From assembly GCA_963693285.1 (NCBI GenBank), contig OY848924.1, positions 7,027,842-7,091,841 on the forward strand: 64,000 nucleotides of DNA, given 5' to 3'. Source of the stretch: Xestospongia muta (Eukaryota; Porifera; Demospongiae; Haplosclerida; Petrosiidae). How positions within the stretch are numbered: position 1 is the stretch's first letter; the number at the start of each line of letters is the position of its first letter. The position numbers were made by a program, and so were the translations under genes. The notes beneath the pieces were generated by a model that saw only the letters and a list, made by a program, of their open reading frames with translations, did no database searches and had not been told where the DNA came from. Shown here piece by piece: positions 12,395-25,064 of the stretch.

Positions 12395-12502
12395 TCATGG
12401 TCACTATGGTTACTGTAAAGGTACTGATGTGTTTATTATGTTATGGTTACTATGGTTACTATAAAGGTAGTGATATGTCAATTATGGTATGGTTACTATA
12501 AA
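12395..12502. repeat. Short tandem repeat in PUS3 P1 intron
   Basis: Repeats of ATGGTTACTATGGTTACTAT with a TAAAGGTA-TGATATGT spacer occur in about two to three degenerate units inside the intron between the P1 exons at 12343 and 12554. Confidence 0.65.
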
Positions 12503-13191
12503 TACTGCATATAGGTATGGACTATTGATGTGTTTATGATGAATACTACTCACTTCAACAGTTGGTTCAATAGTTAATTGACTAGCAAAACCATGATATT
12601 CCCAGCCAAGATATGCAACCTTAAATGCTACGTGTCTTTTGTTCCACCTTAATTAGTAAATAAACGAACTATTAACATTGTGAGTCAGTGTTATTATATA
12701 TTCATAGATATTGACAGTATTTAATTAATAATTATAATTTTAACTCACTCTCTGCTCTCTCTTTGGACTGCATACTAAAAACTAACATTGTAAAATCAAA
12801 ATGCTTTTTTGCTTTTTTTGAAGTTTGACCACTTTCATTTTCAATCTTTTCCTTGGGCTCTGTACAGCTGCTGATAACTGGATCATCAGAAGTATTACTA
12901 GTACTAGCAGTGGCAGGGCTCATAGTAGACATTAGTATCCGATAAAAACGAATAATAATATTATAGTAGTGAAGGCTGAAGAAGTGGATTTGTAAATCAT
13001 ACCACGTGAATATAGGCGTGGGTCTTATTGAGAGCTATCACGGATATGACTATCTTTGTAAGGTGTGGCTTCTTTAGAATTGGTTGGAAGGGTGTGGCTC
13101 CTTTAGAAAGGGTATGGCTGCTACTGTATGGACAGGTCTAAAACATTATCACATGATTTATCACATGATTATATCTCGAGAATTTTCAAGC

Positions 13192-14061
<870 letters not shown>

Positions 14062-14211
14062 ATATAAGCTTTAATATTGCTAACATGTCTAGTTTGTCAC
14101 CTTTTGTTCTCTTGTTTTATTGACAATTATTGTTGTTAATATACCACAAGACTACACTTTAAGATTATTATTATAATATTCTAGCTTTTGTAACTTTATA
14201 AACATAGGCAG

Positions 14212-14366
14212 TTAATTACACATTATCCACTGACATTGAGGAAGTCAAAGAAATGGATCGTCATGGTAGTATATTACTGGCTCCAGAGATTAAAGGAGCA
14301 CCAGTTAATGAAATTACAGTGAAATTCAAAGATGTTAAAACCCACAAAGCATCCATAAAAGTTTGA
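14212..14366 (+). other. Possible isolated terminal exon, unrecognised
   Basis: An acceptor-like CAG at 14209-14211 is followed by an open frame of about 51 codons that reads like protein (E-V-K-E-M-D-R-H-G-S-I-L-L-A-P and E-I-T-V-K-F-K-D-V-K) and stops at 14364-14366. No upstream exons are seen between it and the cathepsin pseudogene. It may be a relic of a gene otherwise lost, or chance. Confidence 0.3.
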
Positions 14367-15550
14367 TGACATTTAGAGTGTGTTCTTTTTTAACCATTTT
14401 GAAAGTGATAGCTTATCATGTGATCTAATATAAACATGCAATTAATTATGTGTGACTTAAAAGATTTAACTTACTTACTACTTACGAAATTGTTTCTTTC
14501 TTTGTGGTGTTTATAAAATTAAACAATGACAAAATGAATAAAATCAGTAGTGTTTTTCTACTTTGCTTAAATGGGGGTAGTTTTATTCTTTGCTCTTAAA
14601 ATATAGCTTTAATTTTAGTCATCTAAACTGTCTTTTTAAGTCACAGTGACATCATTCTATTGTCTAGTAAGATGTTGCCATGTCAACTGTTATATAATGA
14701 TGTATTAGATGTGTGTTTAAAGAAGTAACATAAGGAGATAGTTGGTCATATAATTTTGTCTTAACTTCTAGACTATTGAATTTTCATCAACCAAAGTGTC
14801 CCTACAGAAAGTAATATAAATGTTATGTTGGTTGTGTATTGTTCTCTTCTAATACAAAATAAATTACCAGAGCAATGTTTATAGACATTTTTAAACTGGG
14901 CTAAATGTGATCATTTCTATTTATTTCAAAAACCAACCCTGAATGTATGCTATATTTAACCCCTCAGATCCTATATTATTTTTCAATAGAAAGAATATAT
15001 AATTATTTCATGTCATCTCACAATTTTTATGCTGACATTACAATTGGTTTTAGAGGAAAACTGATCAGGTCATTATATTATGTGACTGCTGAAGCAGATA
15101 ATTATAGTTATTACAATATATTGATTTGAGCTAGGTGCATATTTAGACAGTCTAGTGAGTATATAGTATGTTAGGAGTGTGCATCTCTTTATGAATATCA
15201 AAATATGGACTTAATTCTGCTGAACTAACAAGATCTACACTTTCTGTTTTGGGGTTGATAAAACAACTGCAAGATCAAACTATACTGTTAACAATACAAG
15301 TTGTGTGTTTAGTAGTTTTCATATAATAGCAACACTTGTTAAATTTTGAATCCACAATTGTTATTTGAATATATTCTACAAATTTCACTTTTAATATTGC
15401 ATACATGAGTTATCTGTTATAGAGAAACTTGTTAAATAAATGAAACTATACAACAATAAAGTGACTATTTGTCATTTTACAAGTATATACATGTTCAATA
15501 TGAATGTGTGTGTGTTTAGCATAAAATAATTATATCGATTGTTTATTTCC
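14367..15550. other. Intergenic, AT-rich
   Basis: No gene, clear repeat or RNA is seen. The last part resembles the 3' UTR end of copy C (TTGAATCCACAATTGTTATTT and the AATAAATGAAACTATACAACAA block near 15430), so it may be an old 3' flank of a lost family member. Confidence 0.55.
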
Positions 15551-15592
15551 TATAAAAGTGCATGCAACTGGCAAAGAACATAGAATTTCAAC
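15551..15592 (+). promoter_or_regulatory. TATA box and leader of copy C
   Basis: TATAAAAG at 15551-15558 lies about 40 bp before the ATG. The context (GTGCATGCAACTGGCAAAGAAC) is shared only with copy E, where the box is degraded to TTTAAAAG, and differs from the TATATATAG promoter of H, J, K and L. Confidence 0.6.
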
Positions 15593-17470
15593 ATGAAGCT
15601 ACTTCTGTTTACAGTGGTGTTCTATTGGGCTGTTACTGTCAAAGCTCAGGATTGTACAGCTCTAGCTAATGCTGGTAACTGTAACTTCTACACTCAGTGT
15701 GTAGAGGCAAGATTTCAATGTGGTACTAATGGATATCCTAGAGCTTATGGTGACAGATACTGTCGTCAATTCACAAACAAGCAAACCTGTTTTACATCTG
15801 CAGTAAGTTTTATTAATTTTTCTTTTAGAATAGGTTTATTAATTTCATATACAGGGTAAAACATCGGTTAATAATACCAACATTTGTCTCATGAGGGCCA
15901 TTTTGAATAGTTATGTTTACAACTCAGCTGGAACATGCAGTCAATTACAGACACAAGCTTTCAACAGTCAGTCATCCTGTTATACTAGCAATGGATTCTG
16001 TACTAACATTCTTTTGAGTGTTACTAATTTGAATTGCCTTGCCTATGAAGTTTTTTCCAACAATGATTTTTGGAATAAGCAAGCAGTTCAACAGGTTTGA
16101 GACTAATAATTGTCATTTTTATTATTGATCACTCATGTGCTAGATTCTTGACACAGCAACTACATGTACCAAGCAAGTAGCCAATAGTTTCTTATCTTCT
16201 GTGGATGGTTGGATATCAAATGCTGAACAACTTGTTACACGTCAACTCCTTCAAACTCTAAAAGAGCTTCTTGGAGGTTAGCATGCATGCACAGTAACTC
16301 TGTTAATTATTACAATCATCTATGCATTATAGGTTGCAAATCTGGTCTTGATATTATCTTTGTGTTGGATGCTTCTGGAAGTGTAGGTATCTCACACTTT
16401 GTAACAATGAAAAGTTTTGTTAAAACTATCATCTCTAACTTTGAAATTGGGGCTAATAAAACACGTGTTGGAGTTATACGATTTGCAAGCTCAGCTTCTG
16501 TTGTAATTCAACTTGGTTCAATTAACAATGCTGGCCAGCTTAGCTCTTCTATTACTAATATTTACTATACTAGTGGAGGAACAGCTACACATAGGGCTTT
16601 ATACCTTCTAGATACTGCCTTTAGTAATGCTCGTAGAAGTCAAGGCGTCCCTCGAGTAGCTATAGTTTTTACTGATGGTCAGTCTAATTCACCATATTCA
16701 ACTGCTCGAGCTGCACAGGTTGTTCATGATGCTGGTATAGTAGTCTACTCATTTGGTATTGGAAGTGGTGTCAACCTCAATGAACTAAATACTATAGCTT
16801 CTAGTTCTAACAATGTCTTTGTCATTTCAAACTTTTCTCCAAGTCAATTTGCTGCCAAACTGCTCCCACTACAAACATCAGCTTGTACAAGTAAGTACTT
16901 ACATTAAAAGTTCTAATCAAAATAATCTATTTTATCTCAAATAGCTCCAGCTGTTGCTTCTATAAATGATAGTATTCAAGCAAGTCTTGGTCAGAATGAG
17001 TCCCGTTTGTTACAATATGCTTTCCCCTCTGAAGGATTTACAGTAAAAGTTGATATTATATCTGGACAACTGAAAATGCAGGGATCATTTTCAGTACAAA
17101 ACCCAACTTCTTTAACATCTGATTTCTCAGTCCAAAGTGATAACACCACCAGTATAAATTACTTTGTAAGTCCTGCTTTACGTCAGTCATCTACTGGGTC
17201 ATCATCAAATACAACAGCTAGTGTCTACCTATCATTTATGGGTTTACAAGCTAACAACACATTCATACTCAATACAACATATGGAGATACAACAAGCACT
17301 GGTAAAGCACAAATGCATGCATGAAACTTAATACATGTTAATATGTTAGCTAGTACATTAATGTTCCAATTATAACATTTAATTGAGCTATATTTACAAC
17401 ATTAGGAGTGAAAACAGTCTGCATACCGCTATTGACCCTGGTGGTTGTGCTCTTTGCTGTATTACAATGA
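15593..17470 (+). CDS. Stanniocalcin-like/vWA GPI-anchored protein, copy C
   Basis: Exons 15593-15802, 15855-16094, 16144-16276, 16333-16890, 16945-17301 and 17406-17470 join to 520 aa, the shortest intact member. Exon 2 starts G-K-T-S-V-N-N where B has G-Q-T-W-I-D-N. The vWA domain has D-A-S-G-S, the G-G-T threonine and F-T-D-G, so its metal site is complete. The polybasic stretch is absent (S-S-T-G-S-S-S-N). The usual last acceptor has mutated from ACAG to ACAA; the next AG, six bases on at 17404-17405, keeps the frame and costs only two residues (Ala-Leu). The tail is G-V-K-T-V-C-I-P-L-L-T-L-V-V-V-L-F. AATAAA lies at 17666-17671. Its closest relative here is copy E. Confidence 0.87.
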
Positions 17471-17967
17471 AGACAGAAGTGCTTCCATTTTATAACAAAT
17501 TGTTAACAATACAGGTTTCATGTTTGAGTAGTTTTTACAGTAATGTAGCTATAGCTATAGTGACATTTAGTAAATACATTGTATCCACAATTGCTATTTT
17601 ATATATTTTGTAAATTTCACTTTTAATATCGTGTACATGTGTTATCTGCTATAAAAAAACTTTTTAATAAACAAAACTGTACAACAACAAAGTGACTGCT
17701 TGTCATTTTACAAATACACACCACAATGACTGTGTTTAGCATAAAATTATTAGCATATGACTTGTTTAATAGCACTTATGTTTTTATTATAACAACTTGT
17801 GTGTCAACTGTTCATTAAGTTGTATGTATATGTTCCTAGAACTACTTTATATAGTAGCTGCATTCTGTGCATTGACATATGAACAACTACTTATGTACAT
17901 TTGTATTAGTAATTTACTTGGCAATTGTTGTCAAAGCTCATGGCAAACTCATTGGTATCCAATGATA

Positions 17968-18126
17968 TAATGGGTTACAGTAGGTTATGGTAAGTTTGAG
18001 TGGGTTACAGAGGGTTATATACAGTAGGTTGAAATAAATTATAGTATTTTACAGTGGGTTACAGTGGGTTATAATGGGTTAGAGTGGATTGCTATGTTAC
18101 AGTGGGTTACAGTAGATTACAGTTAC
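17968..18126. repeat. Degenerate GGGTTACAGT minisatellite
   Basis: About a dozen imperfect units of GTGGGTTACAGT/GGGTTATA lie downstream of copy C. No coding potential is seen. The unit is not a perfect telomere repeat. Confidence 0.75.
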
Positions 18127-18361
18127 ACCTTATCCTGCACAATTAGCAATAAACCACACCCTCTATCTTAATAATCCCTTTAATGAACATATTGTGTTTT
18201 GTTACTGTACTACTAAACTTATTGTATGAAATTGGTCAGTAAACTGTGCTGCAACATAACCTGTAACAACATGACCTCTAACCTCTGTAACTGGTTACAA
18301 CATGAAGTGTTTTGGATACCACTTCAAGTACCATATGCAACGATTCAGTTCTATTGAGACA

Positions 18362-19440
18362 TGATTTCGATGTGGTACTAATGGATATGTTCTTGCTGTA
18401 TTCTCTTATGATAGTTGTGACAACAATTCTGTAACATCATCAACAGCAAAAATTATATTTGATATGAATTTGGATGCTTATACAAGCTTATGAGTATAGA
18501 AATTGCAATGTAATCATCAATTACCATTTCCTTATGTTCTTCTATATATTCTTGTGAATTCCGACATCTGGCTGTACTATACATGGTGAGTAGTTTTGCA
18601 AAGGTAATTAATGTATTTGTTCTCTAATTTTGATATACACTGTGTATGTAAGTTGTAGATCTGGTCTTAACTTGGTGTTTGTGTTGGATGCTTCTGAGTC
18701 ATGGTAGCACAGACTTTGAAATTTTGAAGGACTTTGTAGAAAATGTCATTATCAAATTTGAAATTGGAGCTAACAAAACACATGTTAAAGTTATATGATT
18801 TGGACATTTGGCTTCTATTGTAATTTCACTTGGTTCAATTGCCAATGTTGCATAGCTTTATGCTTCCATTACCAATATTCCTTATCGTAGTCATCAACCA
18901 GTTACATATTTCACTTTAAATCTTTAGAAACTACTTTTAATAATGCTCATACAAGTCAAGGAGTGCCTTGAGTAACTATAGTTTTACAGGTGGTCAATCT
19001 TATAATCCATCTTGAACTGTAAGTGAGCATCTATCATTATTACATAGTGTGTTTTATTTCAAAACAACTCCAGCTATTACTTCTAGTAATGTTAATATAC
19101 AAACAAGTCTTGGTATATATATATATATTTTTTTTGCTTGCTACAATATACCTTTCCTAATAAAGGTCTCAAAATAAAAATAGATATCACATCTGGACTA
19201 TTGTTAATCTAAGGATTATTTTCAGTAAGAAACCCTATAATTCATTAACAGCACTAGATGATATGTATGTCCAAAGTAACACTACTTAATTTATCAGTCC
19301 TAAGATACATCATCAGTCCTAGCCTAATTTGTTTGCAAGCTGATTAACCATTAAATAATGTGTTCCTATCATTGGGGCCTTCTAATTAACAACACATTCT
19401 CTCTGAACACAACACTTGGTGAAAGTAATTCTGGCAATTG
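18362..19440 (+). pseudogene. Stanniocalcin-like/vWA family, copy D (old pseudogene)
   Basis: Only fragments remain: a piece of exon 1 (F-R-C-G-T-N-G-Y near 18366), most of exon 4 (about 18650-19010, starting C-R-S-G-L-N-L-V-F-V-L-D-A-S and then frameshifted, with stops), and a degenerate exon 5 (about 19065-19430, including the L-L-Q-Y-T-F-P and N-N-T-F-S-L-N-T-T landmarks). Exons 2, 3 and 6 are not recognisable. Its divergence is greater than that of A, F and I, so it is probably the oldest dead copy. Confidence 0.82.
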
Positions 19441-20029
19441 AATGTACGTTCTATGTGATCTATTAACAATTTGTTAGCTAGTGCCGTATAGTCTGCAAAA
19501 TATGTTGTTATTTATTGTTAGTTATAAGTAATCAATCTTTCAGACCTGTTTTTTACTTCCATACAGCTGGTCCCAGTACAGATGAATGCAATGAAAAATT
19601 AACATTTAGTAAAAATTAAAAGTAAAAACAGTCTTCGATTCCATGATGTGGCTGAAAAAACGTGACTCCACTACCACCAAATAATCTGTCAAATTATCAT
19701 ATAATTTTAATAAATAAGACTTTTCAAACATATTTGTGCAATGTAATTATATTAGTTCTCCAATGAGTTATATTGTAGTTAATATAAAAAGTGTTTACCC
19801 TCTTTTTCTTAATATTTAAAACAATGAAAGATGTATAAAAGATGATATAATTGTAAAAACAAAACTCAATTCAAAAAATAGGAGATATGAAGATTACTAA
19901 ACCATGATGACTAATTGTTTATAACTAATCAAACCATAGAAATTATTAATAATTAATTTGATGTACATTTACTTCCTGTCTTCTTTCTTTTAAAAGTGTA
20001 TGTAAATGACAAGAACATTGCATTTCAAT
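19441..20029. other. Intergenic, 5' flank of copy E
   Basis: AT-rich; no gene is seen. The last 50 bp align with copy C's promoter region. Confidence 0.6.
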
Positions 20030-21920
20030 ATGAAGTTACTCCTGTTTGCAGTGGTATTCTATTTGGCAGTTAATGGCAAAGCTCAGGACTGTACTGCTCT
20101 AGCTAATGCTGGTAACTGTAATTTCTACACTCAGTGTGTAGAGGCAAGATTTCAATGTGGTACTAATGGATATCCTAGGGCTTATGGTGACAGATACTGT
20201 CATCAATTCACAAATGAGCGAACCTGTTTTACATCTGCAGTAAGTTTTATTCATTTTTCTTTTAAAATAGGTTTATTAATTTCATATACAGGGTAAAACA
20301 TCGGTTAATAATACCAACATTTGTCTCATGAGGGCCATTTTGAATAGTTATGTCTACAACTCAGCTGGAACATGCAGTCAATTACAGACACAAGCTTTCA
20401 ACAATCAGTCATCCTGTTATACTAGCAATAGATTCTGTACTGACATTCTTTTGAGTGTTACTAATTTGAATTGCCTTGCCTATGAAGTTTTTTCCAGCAA
20501 TGATTTTTGGAATAGGCAAGCAATTCAACAGGTTTGAGACCAATAATCTTGTCAATTCTATTATTGATCACACATAGATTCTTGACACAGCAACTACATG
20601 TACCAAGCAAGTAGCCAATAGTTTCTTATCTTCTGTGGATGGTTGGATATCAAATGCTGAACAACCTGTTACACGTCAACTCCTTCAAACTCTGAAGGAG
20701 CTTCTTGGAGGTTAGCATGCATGCACAGTACAACTGTTAATTATTACAATCATCTATGCGTTATAGGTTGCAAATCTGGTCTTGATATTATCTTTGTGTT
20801 GGATGCTTCTGGAAGTGTAGGTATCTTACACTTTGTTACAATGAAGAGTTTTGTTAAAACTATCATCTCTAACTTTGAAATTGGGGCTGATAAAACAAGT
20901 GTTGGAGTTATACGATTTGCAAGCTCAGCTTCTATTGTAATTCCACTTGGTTCAATTAACAATGCTGCACAGCTAAATAATTCTATTACTAATATTTACT
21001 ATACTAATGGAGGAACAGCTACACATTTAGCTTTAAATCTATTACAAACTGCCTTTAATAATTCTCGTACAAGTCAAGGAGTCCCTCAAGTAGCTATAGT
21101 GTTTACTGATGGTCAGTCCAATTCACCAAGTTCAACTGCTCAAGCTGCACAGTTAGTTCATGATGCTGGCATAGTGGTCTACTCCTTTGGTATTGGAAGT
21201 GGTATTGACACAACTGAACTAAATGCTATTGCTTCTAGTTCTAACAATGTCTTTGTTATCTCAAACTTCTCTCCAAGTCAATTTGCTGCCAAACTGCTCC
21301 CACTACAAACATCAGCTTGTACAAGTAAGTACTTACATTAAAAGTTATAATCAAAATAATCTATTTTATCTCAAATAGCTCCAGCTGTTGCTTCTATAAA
21401 TGATAGTATTCTAGCAAGTCTTGGTCAGAATGAGTCCCGTTTGTTGCAATATGCTTTCCCCTCTGAAGGATTTACAGTAAAAGTTGATATCATATCTGGA
21501 CAACTGAAAATGCAGGGATCATTTTCAGTACGAAACCCAACTTCTTTAACATCTGATTTCTCAGTCCAAAGTGATGACACTACTGGTATAGATTACTTTG
21601 TAAGTCCTGCTTTACGTCAGTCATCTAATGGGTCATCACCAAATACAACAGCTAGTGTCTACCTATCATTTGTGGGTTTACAAGCTAACAACACATTCAT
21701 ACTCAATACAACATATGGAAATACAACATATGGAGATACAACAAGCAGTGGTAAAGCACAAATGCATGCATGAAACTTAATACATGTTAATATGTTAGCT
21801 AGTACATTAATGATCCAATTATAACATTTAATTACACTATATATATTTACAGCATTAGGAGTGAAAACAGTCTACATACCACTATTGGTCCTGGTGGTTG
21901 TGCTCTTTGTTGTGCTATAA
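20030..21920 (+). CDS. Stanniocalcin-like/vWA GPI-anchored protein, copy E
   Basis: Exons 20030-20239, 20292-20531, 20578-20710, 20767-21324, 21379-21750 and 21853-21920 give 526 aa. The ATG at 20030 aligns with the M-K-L-L-L-F start of all copies, so the in-frame codons upstream are leader. The vWA metal site is intact (D-A-S-G-S, N-G-G-T, F-T-D-G). Exon 5 lacks the polybasic site and has two stalk units (Y-G-N-T-T, Y-G-D-T-T). The tail is L-G-V-K-T-V-Y-I-P-L-L-V-L-V-V-V-L-F. Its exons 5-6 and 3' flank were duplicated downstream to form copy F. Exon 4's first half is near-identical to C, while the second half (A-Q-L-N-N-S, H-L-A-L-N-L-L) is nearer to G and B. Confidence 0.88.
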
Positions 21921-22097
21921 TGAAGATAGAAGTGCTTCCCTTTTACAATAATTTGTTAACAGTACAGGTCATGTGTTTGAGTAGTTTCACAACAATGTAG
22001 TGGTGACACTTAGTATATATTGAATGCATATTTGTTATACTTGTATACATTTTGTGGAAGTTTCACTTAAATATTGTGTACATGCATGTGTTATCTA

Positions 22098-22889
22098 AGT
22101 CATATATGACTTCTTTGTTTACATTTATAGAAGAAGTAAATTAAACAAGTCATACATGACTTGTTTAAACAAACCTTTTGCTTTCAAAACAATACTTTTG
22201 CTTTCATTATAAGGTTATAAGGTTAACCATCAATATGAACATCTAGTCTTAACTTAATAAAGATGGGTGGAAGTCATATACAAGCAATATATAGTAATAT
22301 TGCAAATTTACTGATATATAAAGTTGTATAAGTTTACTGTGGTAGTTTGGACCAGTTTTATAATGGAAAGCCAGCTCCCTCTCAGTGACAAAATTTGGTT
22401 TAGTTTCAGTTGCAAAATTTATATAATCAAAATATAAATCAGTTGTAAGTAGCTCTAAAGAGCTAACTTTGATTGTTGAGATTAAAAGTTGTGGTGCCTA
22501 TATGAATAACATGAGTTATCTCATCACAATTAATCACTTATATCAACTATACAACTGTCATATTGGTTTTTGAAATTCTCAAATGCATTTACAAAATCAA
22601 ATTGTTAACAAACAATTGTCTTATTCAATTGAATTGTGATTATGTGCACTGATACCATAGTTGGAACTTCCCTGTTCATTTTTCAAAAGACTTGTTGGAT
22701 ATGGCTTGCTTGACTACAGTCTATAAAGGGTAGGTGTGATGTATTGACTTTTTATATAGTTAGTAACTTTATTAAGATGCAACCAATGGTATAACAGGAT
22801 AACACAAACAATTTATAGTAAAGGTGGCATAGAGCACTTAGGGGACAGGAAATAGCAAATATGATAAGATTCATGAGAATACATAGCTA
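22098..22889. repeat. Segmental-duplication unit S1 (noncoding)
   Basis: About 0.8 kb shared at high identity with 25065-25890 (S2) and 31490-32345 (S3). It begins with tandem units of about 50 bp that contain the palindrome AAGTCATATATGACTT and AACAAGTCATACATGACTTG, then continues through GGTTAACCATCAATATGAAC and TTAGGGGACAGGAAATAGCA. No conserved open frame is seen. Confidence 0.85.
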
Positions 22890-23192
22890 TAATGAAAGGC
22901 ACTAAAGTGCCGAACCTCGCTGTAGTTTCTAAGTTATTTATAAATTCTATGCCAGCTTAGGCCCAGCTATGATGTTGTTATTGCAAGAAAATTTATTAAC
23001 ATTCCAGAAGGTGTGGTTATAAAATGGCAAGCTTTGTCATTCTGTATATACTCATTAATTGTTGCTTGATTTCTAGCTTTGTCATGTTTGTGAAGCAGTA
23101 ACTAAATAAGTGATAGTATCATTCAATTCCCAAGCAAGATTAAGTGCTACTTTCTTGATGAAAAGTTTCTCTGAGTCTTTACATGACCCTTT

Positions 23193-23832
23193 AAAATCTA
23201 TCAATATTTCATATACAAAATTTATTGTGACTTGAAGATGAAACCTTCTTTGGAAACGTCCCGTGGTACAAATATAAATCGATATATTATCTATTAGTAG
23301 CAGTCCTTTCAGTGCTTGGAGACGTTTCCTGAATGCGTTACTTCGCTCCAAGTCCACAAAACCTTTTTCAGAACTTTTCTAACGATTACTTCGACCAACG
23401 GCCTTCTGTCTTGCTGATCCGTATTCCTCTGAGATTGTTTACAACATACTAAAAAATCTCCACGTTAAGTTTTTTACTTTTCGAGAAACGGCACTTGACC
23501 TCTGCAGCCTGAAAAATCTATCAATATTTCATATACAAAATTTATTGTAACTTGAAGATGAAACCTTCTTTGGAAACGTCCCGTGGTACAAATATAAATC
23601 GATATATTATCTATTAGTAGCAGTCTTTTCAGTGCTTGGAGACGTTTCCTGAATGCGTTACTTCGCTCCAAGTCCACAAAACCTTTTTCAGAACCTTTCT
23701 AACGATTACTTCGACCAACGGCCTTCTGTCTTGCTGATCCGTATTCCTCTGAGATTGTTTACAACATACTAAAAAATCTCCACGTTAAGTTTTTTACTTT
23801 TCGAGAAACGGCACTTGACCTCTGCAGCCTGA
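23193..23832. repeat. Two tandem 320-bp units inside the TA-flanked element
   Basis: Units 23193-23512 and 23513-23832 are almost identical (AAATCTATCAATATTTCATA through CTCTGCAGCCTGAAAA), which indicates recent duplication. The shared - strand frame could be a remnant of an element-coded protein, but I do not recognise it. Confidence 0.85.
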
Positions 23833-23992
23833 AAATTCTTTTGCGAGTTTTAAGCTTCTGTTTTCCTTGACGATGTTCTTGACACTACTGTTGTAAAGTC
23901 CACATGTTTTTCTATTCGTTGCTAAACGTTGGTAGCTGCTAATGCTTCGGTTGCCAAGTTATAGCAGTTCAAAAAAAACAACTCTGGTAACA

Positions 23993-24034
<42 letters not shown>
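23993..24034. repeat. (CA)n microsatellite
   Basis: About 20 CA units near the right end of the TA-flanked element. Confidence 0.9.
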
Positions 24035-24039
<5 letters not shown>

Positions 24040-24285
24040 ACTACAGTACCCTCGCTATGCGCCCACGCACAGCGAGGTTAACTAGGTGAACATAATACCA
24101 AGGTATATTATGTTGACGTAGTTATATCTATGTATTCTTATTAGTCATGTGTACTTGGCCAAATACACATGACTAATACAATACAAGCAATACAGTACAG
24201 TAGATTTACTAATAGGAAGTTGTATGATGCATGCATATGTTTGAGAATTCACTACTATAATGTTAATATTATTACTGCGGTGCTA

Positions 24286-24765
24286 TTTGTTGCAATATGC
24301 TTTTCCCTCTGAAGGATTTACAGTAAAAGTTAGTATCATATCTGGACAACTGAAAATGCAGGGATCATTTTCAGTATGAAACCCAACTTCTTTAACATCT
24401 GATTTCTCAGTCCAAAGTGATGACACTACTGGTATAGATTACTTTGTAAGTCCTGCTTTACGTCAGTCATCTACTGGGTCATCATCAAATACAACAGCTA
24501 GTGTCTACCTATCATTTGTGGGTTTACAAGCTAACAACACATTCATACTCAATACAACATATGGAAATACAACATATGGAGATACAACAAGCAGTGGTAA
24601 AGCACAAATGCATGCATGAAACTTAATACATGTTAATATGTTAGCTAGACATTAATGTTCCAATTATAACATTTAATTACACTATATATATTTACAGCAT
24701 TAAGAGTGAAAACAGTCTACATGCCACTATTGGTCCTGGTGGTTGTGCTCTTTGCTGTGCTATAA
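24286..24765 (+). pseudogene. vWA family copy F: duplicated exons 5 and 6 only
   Basis: This stretch starts abruptly within exon 5 (L-L-Q-Y-A-F-P) after S1-type DNA. It matches copy E exon 5 (ending 24596, donor GTAAAG) and exon 6 (24698-24765). An in-frame TGA at 24377-24379 replaces the CGA of copy E. There are no exons 1-4. The following 3' flank also matches E's, so it is the truncated product of a tandem duplication of about 3 kb. Confidence 0.9.
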
Positions 24766-25064
24766 TGAAGACAGAAGTGCTTCCCTTGCTTTTACAATAA
24801 TTTGTTAACAGTACAGGTCATGTGTTTGAGTAGTTTTACAGCAATGTAGTGACACTTAGTATATATTGAATACATTTTTTGGAAGTTTCACTTAAATATT
24901 GTGTACGTGTGTTATCTAGTATAGAGAGACTTATTCAATAAATGGAAGTGTACAATAACAAAGTGACTATTTCTTATTTTATAAGTATATACTTCAATGC
25001 TAGATGCTTATATCAATGACTGAAAATGAAAGTATAGTTTTGTTTGTTTGTTGTTTGCATTTAT

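Larger units (their letters stand above)
10582..12932 (-). pseudogene. PUS3: tRNA pseudouridine synthase PUS3-type, remnant P1
   Basis: Exons on the - strand: 12932-12787 (ATG, ending K-K-H-F-D-F-T), 12647-12554 (R-H-V-A-F-K-V-A-Y-L-G-W), 12343-12236 (catalytic region), 11367-11313, 11250-11191, 11129-11053, 10961-10842, 10786-10723 and 10641-10582. PUS3/DEG1 makes pseudouridine at positions 38/39 of the tRNA anticodon arm. Only this remnant has the first two exons. Defects: the two exons between 12236 and 11367 are replaced by vWA-gene 3' DNA; one base is missing in the exon at 10842-10961 (120 bp against 121 in the others), causing a stop; the catalytic motif reads G-R-T-D-K-E-V-S-S instead of G-R-T-D-K-G-V-S-A; and the three C-terminal exons are absent. 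It is probably dead. Confidence 0.85.
22892..24078. mobile_element. TA-flanked insertion element, 1187 bp
   Basis: S1 is interrupted here, while S2 (near 25897) and S3 (near 32347) read straight through AGCTATAACTAGGTG. The insert is flanked by TA (22890-22891 and 24079-24080). Its left end has a perfect hairpin (GGCACT-AA-AGTGCC) followed by AACCTCGCTGTAG, and its right end is CTACAGTACCCTCGC...CACAGCGAGGT, giving short imperfect terminal inverted repeats. No transposase is seen; two - strand open frames inside (M-D-L-E-R-S-N-A-F-R-K-R-L) arise from one duplicated segment. Confidence 0.8.

Noticed and set aside
14947..15129. 60-codon open frame in AT-rich spacer
   Set aside because: Low complexity, no splice partners and no similarity to anything recognised.
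17968..18126. GGGTTA-rich repeat as an interstitial telomere tract
   Set aside because: Units are GGGTTACAGT-like and irregular, not tandem TTAGGG.
24071..24280. Possible tRNA or small RNA in the inverted repeat around TGTACTTGGCCAAATACACA
   Set aside because: It forms a hairpin (ATTAGTCATGTG with CACATGACTAAT) but has no cloverleaf or promoter boxes; it is simply part of the repeated unit.
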